Of a stretch of 33,419 nt of DNA, positions 6,933 to 14,343 are shown piece after piece. This DNA is from Clostridia bacterium (GTDB lineage Bacteria; Bacillota; Clostridia; Oscillospirales; CAG-272): assembly GCA_017545225.1 (NCBI GenBank), contig JAFWPR010000078.1, positions 1 through 33,419 of the forward strand, in the 5' to 3' direction. A program made the position numbers and the translations under genes. The stretch's first letter is position 1. Every line of letters starts with the position of its first letter. The notes under the pieces are model-generated. The model had not been told where the DNA came from. It worked only from the letters and a program-made list of their open reading frames with translations, and did not search any database.

Positions 6933-9176
6933 GTGAAAAAGATCGTATCGTTTCTTCTGGCTTTCGTGATGGCTGCCGCCGTCGCCTTTGCGTTCCCGGT
7001 CTCCGCCGACGCGTCGGAACTTCCTTTCCGCGACGTGAAGACGGACGACTGGTTTTATCCGTACGTCAGATACGCGTACGACAATTCCATAATGCAGGGT
7101 AAATCCGGGACCGTTTTCGGTCCGGAGGATAAAGTCACCCGCGCCGAGATCGTCACCGTCTTTTACAGAATGGCGGGCGGATGGTGCGAATATCCCGAGC
7201 AGTATCTCACGTTTGCCGACGTTAAAAGAACGTCGACGGAGTGGTACGCTCCGTACGTCGGATGGGCTAAACAGGCGGGACTGATCGACGGATACGAAGA
7301 TAAGACGTTCCGCCCGGACAATCCCGTCACGCGTCAGGAACTTGCGAAACTGATCGTCAGTTTCATCCGCTACCTTCGCGCGGACGCGTCCTCTGAGGGA
7401 ACGGCCGGCGCCTTTACCGACGCCGCTTCTTTCCCCGAATGGTCGCGCGGGTATATTGAGGAGCTTCGCTCGACCGGCCTGATGAAAGGCGACGAGAAGG
7501 GAAGATTCAATCCCGAGGCGACGGCGACCAGAGCCGAAACGGCGACGGTCCTCACCCGTCTTTATCCCGCAGTCCTCGAGGCGGCGGTCCCGAAGGCGCC
7601 TCTCATGGGATGGAGCGCGTATTACGCGTTCAATATGTACACGACGGAAGAACGCGTGATCGGGCAGATGGACGCCGCGATCGAGCGAGGTCTTGCCGAC
7701 GCGGGGTATAAAACTTTCTCTCTGGACGACTGGTGGTACACCACGCGCGACGCCGAGACGGGGAGAGTCACGGTCAGGGAGGATATGTTCCCGCACGGGA
7801 TGAAATACATAGCTGACGCGGCGCACGAACGCGGTCTTTACGCGGGGATCTACACGGATATCGGGTACGATACCTGCGGATCCGGATCGGACAAGCTCGG
7901 GGATATTATTTCGGGCATTAACGTCGGACTCGCTTCCGGGAACAAGAAAGACGATCTTTACACGTATATGTCCGTCGGAAACTACCGCGACGGATACGCC
8001 CGCTCCCACCCGGACGATCCGGGCGTCGAATGCTGGGGGTTCGACTATATCAAGATAGACTCGAACGGAACGAACACGGACGGTGTCAACGCGTCCGATT
8101 CCCACGTCGGGACGTGGTCGATCATAAAACAGATCGAACGCGAGACAGGCAGAGATCTCAATATGAATATGTGCCGGTGGTTATACGAGGGACCGTATCA
8201 GCTGCTCGTCGGCGATTCGTGGAGAAGCGGCGGCGACAGCTATCCGAGTTTCAAATTCGTCACAGACGTCGTGAATCAGATGAAACGGTACAGCGAGTAT
8301 TCGACCCCCGGCCATTACGCCGATCTCGATATGCTGATGATCGGCAAGGGTCTCACCCCGACCGAAGAGCGCTCCCATTTCGCAATGTGGTGTATGTTCT
8401 CCTCTCCTCTGCAGATCTCGTGCGATATCCGCAGTCTCACCGACGATCAGATCGCGCTTTTGACGGATCCTGACCTGATCGCTCTCGATCAGGACCCGCT
8501 CGGCGACTGCGCGGCGTATATCGCGACGGTAGGGGAGAACACGTCCCTGTGGAGAAAGAAAACCGGGACCGCCGACGGCGGTACGGGCGCTTTGGCGCTC
8601 TTCAATCCCGGCGACGCCGCCGAGGAAGTGACGGTCGATCTGTCGCTCGTCTTCGACGGAGGGCGCGCGAAGATCCGCGATCTGTCAGGCAGTGCGGACC
8701 TCGGCGAGGTGACTTCGTTCACGGCGTCCGTCGAGCCGCACGGCGCGCTGATCTTCAGGTATGAGACCGATTGCGCCGACGCGTACCCGAACTTCAAGTC
8801 GCTCGCGTATTACGAATCGATCGGCGAAAGACTGCACGACAACCTTTTCGACGACGGATTCTATACGGTGTACGAGATATCGAAAGAGGACGCCGCGGCG
8901 CAGCTTTCGCTGCATCCCCTTCTGCGCCCCGTTCTGGTCGACGTGAGAAGCGCGGAGGAGTACGCAAAGGGGCATCTGCCCGGCGCGGTCAACGTGCCGT
9001 ATCTCGAGATCGCGTCCCACGCCCGGGATCTGCCGTATCTTACAGAGGGTTACTCCGTCGCCCGGCCGATCGTCATATACGCCTCCTCGCGCGAGGAAGC
9101 CGAGATCGCAAATTACTGCTTCAAAAAATTCAAGTTCATAGTTTACGTACTCAACGACACGGAGTACACGAAATAA
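6933..9176 (+). CDS. secreted SLH - GH27 alpha-galactosidase-like - rhodanese-like protein, copy 1
   Basis: This 747-residue protein starts at GTG 6933 after AAGAGGCG. A signal peptide (1 to about 27, VSADAS) is followed by three SLH repeats (about 32-83, 93-148, 160-214) that would tether it to the cell wall. A GH27 domain (about 222-610) follows, opening with APLMGWSAYYAF. Its motifs include SLDDWWYTTRD, GFDYIKIDSNG with the nucleophile Asp376, PGHYADLDMLMIGK with the acid/base pair Asp464/Asp466, and FSSPLQISCDIR. The C-terminus (about 655-747) is rhodanese-like (VLVDVRSAEEYAKGHLPGAVNVPY), but the active-site loop reads YASSR, with Ala717 where Cys is expected, so sulfurtransfer is unlikely. 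The expected activity is release of terminal alpha-galactose at the cell surface. It lies 15 bp after the GH36-like gene, probably in the same operon. Confidence 0.9.
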   Translation: MKKIVSFLLAFVMAAAVAFAFPVSADASELPFRDVKTDDWFYPYVRYAYDNSIMQGKSGTVFGPEDKVTRAEIVTVFYRMAGGWCEYPEQYLTFADVKRTSTEWYAPYVGWAKQAGLIDGYEDKTFRPDNPVTRQELAKLIVSFIRYLRADASSEGTAGAFTDAASFPEWSRGYIEELRSTGLMKGDEKGRFNPEATATRAETATVLTRLYPAVLEAAVPKAPLMGWSAYYAFNMYTTEERVIGQMDAAIERGLADAGYKTFSLDDWWYTTRDAETGRVTVREDMFPHGMKYIADAAHERGLYAGIYTDIGYDTCGSGSDKLGDIISGINVGLASGNKKDDLYTYMSVGNYRDGYARSHPDDPGVECWGFDYIKIDSNGTNTDGVNASDSHVGTWSIIKQIERETGRDLNMNMCRWLYEGPYQLLVGDSWRSGGDSYPSFKFVTDVVNQMKRYSEYSTPGHYADLDMLMIGKGLTPTEERSHFAMWCMFSSPLQISCDIRSLTDDQIALLTDPDLIALDQDPLGDCAAYIATVGENTSLWRKKTGTADGGTGALALFNPGDAAEEVTVDLSLVFDGGRAKIRDLSGSADLGEVTSFTASVEPHGALIFRYETDCADAYPNFKSLAYYESIGERLHDNLFDDGFYTVYEISKEDAAAQLSLHPLLRPVLVDVRSAEEYAKGHLPGAVNVPYLEIASHARDLPYLTEGYSVARPIVIYASSREEAEIANYCFKKFKFIVYVLNDTEYTK

Positions 9177-9201
9177 TTCTACGTATAATAGCAGAAAACG
9201 G

Positions 9202-9229
9202 TTGAAGGAGCAAAAAAACCTGTTATACT
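9202..9229 (+). promoter_or_regulatory. duplicated copy of the rpsO promoter, now upstream of GH27 copy 2
   Basis: TTGAAG (9202-9207) and TATACT (9224-9229) with a 16-bp spacer correspond to TTGACG-17-TATACT upstream of rpsO (11597-11625). The flanks match as well: AGAAAACGGTTGA before and ACTGTTAGG after. It points toward the second GH27 gene, 104 bp upstream of its ATG. Confidence 0.75.
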
Positions 9230-9234
9230 GTTAG

Positions 9235-9306
9235 GGGCGTACGGCGTCGTCGGGATCGACGGCAGGGAATACGGCTGCCCCGACAGAGCGTCCGCGTATC
9301 CCGCGA
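9235..9306 (+). pseudogene. fossil fragment of the upstream glycosidase 3' end
   Basis: These 72 bases repeat 6655-6726, inside the GH36-like gene, at an exact offset of 2,580. I count about four differences. The matched segment encodes the YGVIEIDGREYGCPDRASAY region of that protein. The rest of the gene's tail (about 6727-6905) is missing, and the sequence resumes just before the ribosome binding site of GH27 copy 2. It has no start codon and is not a gene. It marks the breakpoint of the tandem duplication. Confidence 0.93.
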
Positions 9307-9333
9307 CAGATTTATAAAACAGAGGTGACCGTA

Positions 9334-11571
9334 ATGAAAAAGATCGTATCGTTCCTTTTGGCTCTCGTGATGGTCGCGAGCATCGCCCTGGCGTTCCCGG
9401 TTTCTGCCGACGCGTCGGAGCTTCCTTTCCTCGACGTGAAGACGGACGACTGGTTTTATCCGTACGTCAAATACGCGTACGACAATTCCATAATGCAGGG
9501 GAAATCCGGGACCGTTTTCGGCCCGGAGGACAAGGTCACCCGCGCCGAGATCGTCACCGTATTTTACAGAATGGCGGGCGGATGGGGCGAATATCCCGAG
9601 CAGAATCTCAGTTTCACCGACGTCAGAAGATCGTCGACGGAGTGGTACGCTCCGTACGTCGGATGGGCCAAGGGAGAGGGACTGATCGACGGATACGAAG
9701 ATAAGACGTTCCGCCCCGACAATCCCGTCACGCGTCAGGAACTTGCGAAGCTGATCGTCAGTTTCATCCGCTACCTTCGCGCGGACGCGTCCTCTGAGGG
9801 AACGGTCGGCGCATTTACCGACGCCGCCTCTTTCCCCGATTGGTCGCGCGGGTATATAGAAGAACTCCGCTCGACCGGTCTGATGAAGGGCGACGAGAAG
9901 GGAAGGTTCAATCCCGAGGCGACGGCGACAAGAGCCGAAACGGCGACGGTCCTCACCCGCCTTTATCCCGCAGTCCTCGAGGCGACCGCGCCGAAGGCGC
10001 CTCTCATGGGATGGAGCGCGTATTACGCGTTCGGTTGGTCTGCGACCGAAGATCGGATGATCGAACAGATGGACGCCGCGATCGAGCGCGGTCTTGCCGA
10101 CGCGGGGTATAAAACTTTCTCTCTGGACGACTGGTGGTACACCACTCGCGACGGTGAGACCGGCAGGATCATGATCAGGGAGGAAATGTTCCCGCACGGC
10201 ATGAAATATCTCGCTGACTCTGCGCATGAACGCGGTCTTTACGCCGGGATCTACACCGACATCGGGTACGATTCCTGCGGTTCAGGCGCTACAGGAGATC
10301 TTATCTCGGGAATCAACGTCGGACTCGCTTCCGGAAACAAGAAAGACGATCTTTACACGTATCTGTCCGTCGGAAACTACCGTGACGAATACGCCCGCAG
10401 GCACCCGGAGGATCCGGGCGTCGAGTGCTGGGGCTTCGACTATATCAAGATCGACTCGAACGGAACGGGTACGCACGGCATCAACGCGTCCGAATCTCAC
10501 GTCGAAACGTGGAAGATAATAAAAGAGATCGAACGCGAGACCGGCAGAGATCTCAACATGAATATGTGCCGGTGGATATACGAGAGTCCTTATCAGTTCC
10601 TCGTCGGCGATTCGTGGAGAAGCGGCGGCGACAGTTATCCGAGCTTCTCATTCGTCACAGACGTCGTGAATCAGATGAAGCGCTTCAGCGAGTATTCGAC
10701 CCCCGGTCACTACGCCGATCTCGATATGCTGATGATCGGCAAGGGTCTCACCCCGACCGAAGAGCGCTCCCATTTCGCGATGTGGTGTATGTTCTCCTCT
10801 CCTCTGCAGATCTCGTGCGATATCCGCAGCCTCACCGACGATCAGATCGCGCTTCTGACGGATCCTGACCTGATCGCGCTCGATCAGGACCCGCTCGGCG
10901 ACTGCGCCGCGTATATCGCGACGGTGGGCGAAGACACGACGCTGTGGCGCAAGAAGACCGGCGACGCCGACGGCGGTACGGGTGCTCTGGCGCTCTTCAA
11001 TCCCGGCGACGACGCCGAGGAAGTGACGGTCGATCTGTCGCTCGTCTTCGACGGAGGACGTGCGGCGCTTTACGATCTGTTCGGGAAAGAAGATCTCGGA
11101 GAGAAGACGTCGTTTACCGTTACGGTCGAGCCTCACGGCGCGCTGGTATTCAAGTACGAGACCGACTGCGCCGACGCGTTCCCGAACTTCAAATCGCTCG
11201 CGTATTACGAGTCGATCGGAGAGAGGCTGTATGACAGTTTATTCAGCGGCGATTTTTATACGTCAAAGGAGATCTCGAAAGAGGACGCCGAAGATCGGTT
11301 GTCTCAGCATCCTCTTTTCCGCGCCGTCCTGATCGACGCGAGAAGTGCGGAAGAGTATGCTAAGGGTCATTTGCCCGGCGCGATCAACGTGCCGTATCTC
11401 GAGATCGCGTCCCACGCGCGCGAACTTCCCTATACTACGAGCCGCGGGCTTGTCTCCAATCCGCTGATAATCTACGCATCCTCGCGCGAGGAAGCCGAGC
11501 TCGCAAACTATTGCTTCAAGAAATTCAAATTCGACGTATACGTTCTCTTCGACACGGAGTACACGAAATAA
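9334..11571 (+). CDS. secreted SLH - GH27 alpha-galactosidase-like - rhodanese-like protein, copy 2
   Basis: This 745-residue protein is a tandem paralogue of copy 1. It has the same signal peptide, three SLH repeats, GH27 domain and rhodanese-like tail, and roughly nine in ten residues look identical. The ATG at 9334 follows AGAGGTG at 9321-9327; an in-frame GTG at 9325 overlaps that site and is unlikely to be used. The GH27 nucleophile is Asp374 in GFDYIKIDSNG. Two residues are missing relative to copy 1 in the SGSDKLGD loop (here SGATGD). The most divergent stretches are the start of the GH27 domain (AFGWSATEDRM against AFNMYTTEERV) and the tail. The rhodanese loop again reads YASSR without Cys. 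Its likely promoter is the captured rpsO-type promoter at 9202-9229, so its regulation may differ from copy 1. No terminator separates it from the rpsO promoter. Confidence 0.9.
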   Translation: MKKIVSFLLALVMVASIALAFPVSADASELPFLDVKTDDWFYPYVKYAYDNSIMQGKSGTVFGPEDKVTRAEIVTVFYRMAGGWGEYPEQNLSFTDVRRSSTEWYAPYVGWAKGEGLIDGYEDKTFRPDNPVTRQELAKLIVSFIRYLRADASSEGTVGAFTDAASFPDWSRGYIEELRSTGLMKGDEKGRFNPEATATRAETATVLTRLYPAVLEATAPKAPLMGWSAYYAFGWSATEDRMIEQMDAAIERGLADAGYKTFSLDDWWYTTRDGETGRIMIREEMFPHGMKYLADSAHERGLYAGIYTDIGYDSCGSGATGDLISGINVGLASGNKKDDLYTYLSVGNYRDEYARRHPEDPGVECWGFDYIKIDSNGTGTHGINASESHVETWKIIKEIERETGRDLNMNMCRWIYESPYQFLVGDSWRSGGDSYPSFSFVTDVVNQMKRFSEYSTPGHYADLDMLMIGKGLTPTEERSHFAMWCMFSSPLQISCDIRSLTDDQIALLTDPDLIALDQDPLGDCAAYIATVGEDTTLWRKKTGDADGGTGALALFNPGDDAEEVTVDLSLVFDGGRAALYDLFGKEDLGEKTSFTVTVEPHGALVFKYETDCADAFPNFKSLAYYESIGERLYDSLFSGDFYTSKEISKEDAEDRLSQHPLFRAVLIDARSAEEYAKGHLPGAINVPYLEIASHARELPYTTSRGLVSNPLIIYASSREEAELANYCFKKFKFDVYVLFDTEYTK

Positions 11572-11596
11572 TTCTACATATAATAGTAGAAAACGG

Positions 11597-11625
11597 TTGA
11601 CGGAGCAAAAAAACTGTGTTATACT
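11597..11625 (+). promoter_or_regulatory. rpsO promoter
   Basis: TTGACG (11597-11602) and TATACT (11620-11625) with a 17-bp spacer. Transcription would start near 11632 and leave a leader of about 120 nt before rpsO. Confidence 0.85.
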
Positions 11626-11631
11626 GTTAGG

Positions 11632-11745
11632 GCGCGCGCGAAAACGGGCGCGGAATACCTGCCGCACGGGTACAGGATAAATGGCTGCTTTCAGCAGAGG
11701 TATCACCCGCCGTACGCTGAGTGACAGGAAATAATCAAAGAGGTG
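11632..11745 (+). ncRNA. candidate S15-binding leader of rpsO
   Basis: The leader between promoter and rpsO is G+C-rich and structured. CGGGT (11667-11671) pairs with ACCCG (11705-11709), enclosing a second stem CTGCT/AGCAG (11685-11689 / 11693-11697) with a TTC loop. Ribosomal protein S15 is known to repress its own mRNA through structured leaders in several bacterial groups, and position and fold fit such a role. No close match to a described leader class was tested. Confidence 0.5.
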
Positions 11746-11751
11746 ATTGTT

Positions 11752-12018
11752 ATGATTACGAAGGAACAGAAACAGGAGCTTATCGAGAAGTATAAGACGC
11801 ACGAGGGCGACACGGGTTCTCCCGAGGTACAGATCGCGATCCTCACCCACAGGATCAACACGCTGACCGAGCACCTCAAAGTGAACAAGAAAGACCATCA
11901 CAGCCGCAGAGGTCTGCATAAGATGGTCGGTCATCGCCGCAGTCTCCTCGGATATCTGCAGAAAACGGATATCGAGCGTTACCGCGCTATCATCGAAAAG
12001 CTCGGACTCAGAAGATAA
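11752..12018 (+). CDS. rpsO: 30S ribosomal protein S15
   Basis: This 88-residue protein has the full S15 length. It is all alpha-helical with the family landmarks: [45 protein letters not shown] (the 16S rRNA helix-20/22 contact) and [12 protein letters not shown] at the C-terminus. It binds 16S rRNA early in assembly of the 30S platform. The ATG at 11752 is preceded by AAAGAGGTG (11737-11745); the in-frame GTG at 11743 is part of that site. The rpsO-pnp gene order is widely conserved in bacteria and is kept here, with a terminator between them. Its promoter lies in the region that served as a breakpoint for the upstream tandem duplication. Confidence 0.98.
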   Translation: MITKEQKQELIEKYKTHEGDTGSPEVQIAILTHRINTLTEHLKVNKKDHHSRRGLHKMVGHRRSLLGYLQKTDIERYRAIIEKLGLRR

Positions 12019-12030
12019 CTTATTAAATGC

Positions 12031-12076
12031 GCTGTTGCGGGAGACCGATACCTCTCCCGCGACAGCCGTTTGTTTT
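12031..12076 (+). terminator. terminator/attenuator between rpsO and pnp
   Basis: GCTGTTGCGGGAGA (12031-12044) pairs with TCTCCCGCGACAGC (12053-12066), 13 of 14 positions paired, followed by CGTTTGTTTTAG. The T tract is interrupted, so some read-through into pnp is possible. Confidence 0.8.
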
Positions 12077-12105
12077 AGTTAAAAACGTCTCACCCCGGAG
12101 TTTTA

Positions 12106-12151
12106 GCCATTAAACAAGAGAGCGGCGCGTTACGTCCTTTTGTTTAATTGC
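12106..12151 (+). promoter_or_regulatory. pnp leader inverted repeat
   Basis: GCCATTAAACAA (12106-12117) is complementary to TTGTTTAATTGC (12140-12151) with one mismatch, around a G+C-rich 22-nt loop. It sits 46 bp before the pnp start. In enteric bacteria pnp is autoregulated through a leader stem-loop cut by RNase III; a comparable role here is inferred from position only. Confidence 0.5.
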
Positions 12152-12197
12152 TGAACCTCCGCGAAGAGACAAAAAAAATAAAACGGAGGAATTTCAA

Positions 12198-14288
12198 ATG
12201 TTTGAGAACTACAGAGTATTCAAGTACGAATACGCGGGCCGACCCCTCGTCGTTGAGACGGGCAAGATGGCGGGCCTCGCAAACGGATCCGCTCTCGTCC
12301 GTTACGGCGACACGGCGATCCTCGCGTGCGCCACAGCGTCCAAGAGACCGAGAGACGGCATCGATTTTCTGCCCCTTTCGATCGACTTCGAAGAGCGTCT
12401 TTATTCGGTGGGCAGGATCCCCGGATCGTTCCTCAAGAGAGAGGGAAGACCGACGGAGAAGGCTATCCTCACCGCACGCGTCATCGACAGACCGGTGCGC
12501 CCGCTTTTCCCGAAGGATCTGAGAAACGACGTGGCGATCACCCTGACCGTCCTGTCCGTTGACCACGACTGCTCCCCCGAGATCACCGGTATGATCGGCG
12601 CGTCGATCGCGCTGTCCATCTCCGACATCCCGTGGAACGGCCCGATCGGCGGTATGTTCGTCGGTCTGACCGAGGAAGAGGGTATCGTTATGAACCCGAC
12701 TTCCGAACAGAGAAAGAGAAGCTCCCTCGAGCTCACCGTCGCGGCGTCCGAGAAGAAGGTCGTCATGATCGAGGCGGGCGCGAAGGAAGTCGCCGACGAC
12801 GTCATGTACGACGCGATCATGAAGGCTCACGAAGAGATCAAGGGCCTCGTCGCGTTCATCAACTCGATCGTTTCTGAGATCGGCAAGCCGAAATTCGAGT
12901 ATCCGTCCTGCGAACTCGATCACGATATGTTCGATAAAGTCTTCGACTTCTGTGAAAAGGACGTTATGGTGGCTCTCGACACCGACGACAAGAACGTCCG
13001 CGACGAGCGCATGGAGCCTATCCGCGACGCGATCATGGAGAGATTCCTCGAGGAATATCCCGATCTCGAAACGGTATATCCCGAACTCATCTACAAGATC
13101 CAGAAGAAGATCGTCCGCCGCTGGCTGCTTGAGGACAAGAAGCGCGTTGACGGCAGACGCATGGATCAGATCAGACCGCTCGCGGCTGAGGTCGGCCTCT
13201 TCAACAGAGTCCACGGCAGCGGTATGTTCACCAGAGGTCAGACGCAGGTCCTGACGATCGCCACCCTCGGCACGATCTCCGACGAGCAGATGCTCGACGG
13301 TATCAGCGAAGAGGATCACAAGAGATACATCCACCACTACAATATGCCCGGTTACTCCGTCGGCGAGGCTAAGTCGACGAGAAGCCCCGGCAGACGTGAG
13401 ATCGGTCACGGCGCGCTGGCGGAAAGAGCGCTTCTTCCCGTTATCCCCGACGAGGAGGAGTTCCCCTACACGATCAGACTCGTGTCCGAGGTCATCAGTT
13501 CGAACGGCTCCACCTCGCAGGCGTCCGTCTGCGGTTCGACTCTCGCCCTTATGGACGCGGGCGTTCCGATCAAGGCGCCCGTCGCCGGTATCTCCTGCGG
13601 TCTTATCACCGAGGGCGACCGTTTCATGACGATGATCGACATCCAGGGTCTTGAAGACTTCTACGGCGATATGGACTTCAAGGTCGCCGGAACGCACAAG
13701 GGCATCACGGCGATCCAGATGGACCTCAAAATAGACGGTCTCACCCCCGAGATCATCAAAGAGGCGCTCGCCGTCACTCACAAGGGCAGAGATTACATCA
13801 TCGACGACGTCATCCTCAAAGCGATCCCGGCTCCTCGTCCTGAGGTTTCCGAGTACGCTCCGAAGATGCTCACGATGAAGATCCCGGTCGACAAGATCAG
13901 CGAAGTCATCGGCAAGCAGGGCAAGGTCATTCAGGGTATCGTTGCGGATACCGGAGCCAAGATCGACATCGAGGACGACGGAACGGTCTACATCGCGTCG
14001 CCCGACAAGAACGCGATCGAGGCAGCCAAGGCTATCATCGACGGCATCATCTTCGAGCCCGAGGTCGGCGCGATCTACACCGGCCGCGTAACGAGGATCA
14101 TCCCGATCGGCGCGTTCGTCGAATTCGCGCCCGGCAAGGAAGGTCTCGTCCACATTTCGAAACTCGACCGCAAGCGCACCGAGAAGGTCGAGGACGTCTG
14201 CCAGGTCGGAGACGAGATGAAAGTCAAGTTCCTCGGCACCGACGAGAAGGGCAGAATGAATCTCTCGAGAAGAGACGCGCTCGACTGA
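12198..14288 (+). CDS. pnp: polyribonucleotide nucleotidyltransferase (PNPase)
   Basis: This 696-residue 3'-to-5' phosphorolytic exoribonuclease, normally a homotrimer, acts in mRNA turnover. Domain order: first RNase PH core (residues 5 to about 220, with YGDTAILACATAS and FLPLSIDFEERLYSVGRIPGSF), the helical linker, second RNase PH core (about 310-540, with RVDGRRMDQIRPL, FTRGQTQVLTIATLGT, RREIGHGALAERAL, GSTLALMDAGVPIKAPVAGI), KH domain (KISEVIGKQGKVIQGIVADTGAKIDIED) and S1 domain (GAIYTGRVTRIIPIGAFVEFAPGKEGLVHIS). The length is normal. The ATG at 12198 has ACGGAGGA at 12183-12190. It follows rpsO, and a clear terminator follows. No clear promoter was seen in the leader, so expression may be by read-through or a weak promoter. 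Confidence 0.98.
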   Translation: MFENYRVFKYEYAGRPLVVETGKMAGLANGSALVRYGDTAILACATASKRPRDGIDFLPLSIDFEERLYSVGRIPGSFLKREGRPTEKAILTARVIDRPVRPLFPKDLRNDVAITLTVLSVDHDCSPEITGMIGASIALSISDIPWNGPIGGMFVGLTEEEGIVMNPTSEQRKRSSLELTVAASEKKVVMIEAGAKEVADDVMYDAIMKAHEEIKGLVAFINSIVSEIGKPKFEYPSCELDHDMFDKVFDFCEKDVMVALDTDDKNVRDERMEPIRDAIMERFLEEYPDLETVYPELIYKIQKKIVRRWLLEDKKRVDGRRMDQIRPLAAEVGLFNRVHGSGMFTRGQTQVLTIATLGTISDEQMLDGISEEDHKRYIHHYNMPGYSVGEAKSTRSPGRREIGHGALAERALLPVIPDEEEFPYTIRLVSEVISSNGSTSQASVCGSTLALMDAGVPIKAPVAGISCGLITEGDRFMTMIDIQGLEDFYGDMDFKVAGTHKGITAIQMDLKIDGLTPEIIKEALAVTHKGRDYIIDDVILKAIPAPRPEVSEYAPKMLTMKIPVDKISEVIGKQGKVIQGIVADTGAKIDIEDDGTVYIASPDKNAIEAAKAIIDGIIFEPEVGAIYTGRVTRIIPIGAFVEFAPGKEGLVHISKLDRKRTEKVEDVCQVGDEMKVKFLGTDEKGRMNLSRRDALD

Positions 14289-14300
14289 GAAAAATAATAC

Positions 14301-14330
14301 GCGGGGAGGGTCGCCCTCCCCGTGTTTTTA
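14301..14330 (+). terminator. rho-independent terminator after pnp
   Basis: CGGGGAGGG (14303-14311) / CCCTCCCCG (14315-14323) with a TCG loop, followed by TGTTTTTA. It starts about 12 bases after the pnp stop. Confidence 0.9.
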
Positions 14331-14343
14331 TGAGGTAAAGACG

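Larger units (their letters stand above)
6652..9234 (+). repeat. tandem duplication, left unit (unit A)
   Basis: Unit A runs from AGGGCGCG inside the 3' end of the upstream glycosidase gene, through the first GH27 gene, to a copy of the rpsO promoter. It is repeated almost base for base by unit B. The offset is 2,580 bp at the left end, 2,401 bp at the start codons, 2,395 bp at the stop codons and 2,396 bp at the promoter. The differences are explained by one deletion of about 179 bp, a two-codon deletion and a one-base spacer change in unit B relative to A. Confidence 0.93.
9233..11636 (+). repeat. tandem duplication, right unit (unit B)
   Basis: This is the second copy of the unit at 6652-9234. 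It begins with the junction AGGGGCGTACGG, where promoter sequence is fused to glycosidase 3' sequence, and ends at AGGGCGCG (11629-11636) just after the present rpsO promoter. AGGGCGCG also occurs at the left edge of unit A (6652-6659), so an 8-bp microhomology marks both breakpoints. Confidence 0.92.

Noticed and set aside
5247..8105. 952-codon open frame on the minus strand
   Set aside because: Antisense shadow of the two glycosidase genes. It is long only because of strong C/G third-position bias; it is Arg/Val/Asp-rich with no domain.
9235..9306. Small gene between the GH27 copies
   Set aside because: No start codon or ribosome binding site; it is a fragment of the glycosidase 3' end left by the duplication.
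12144..14153. 669-codon minus-strand open frame opposite pnp
   Set aside because: Shadow of pnp, very rich in Asp/Arg/Leu, and no start context.
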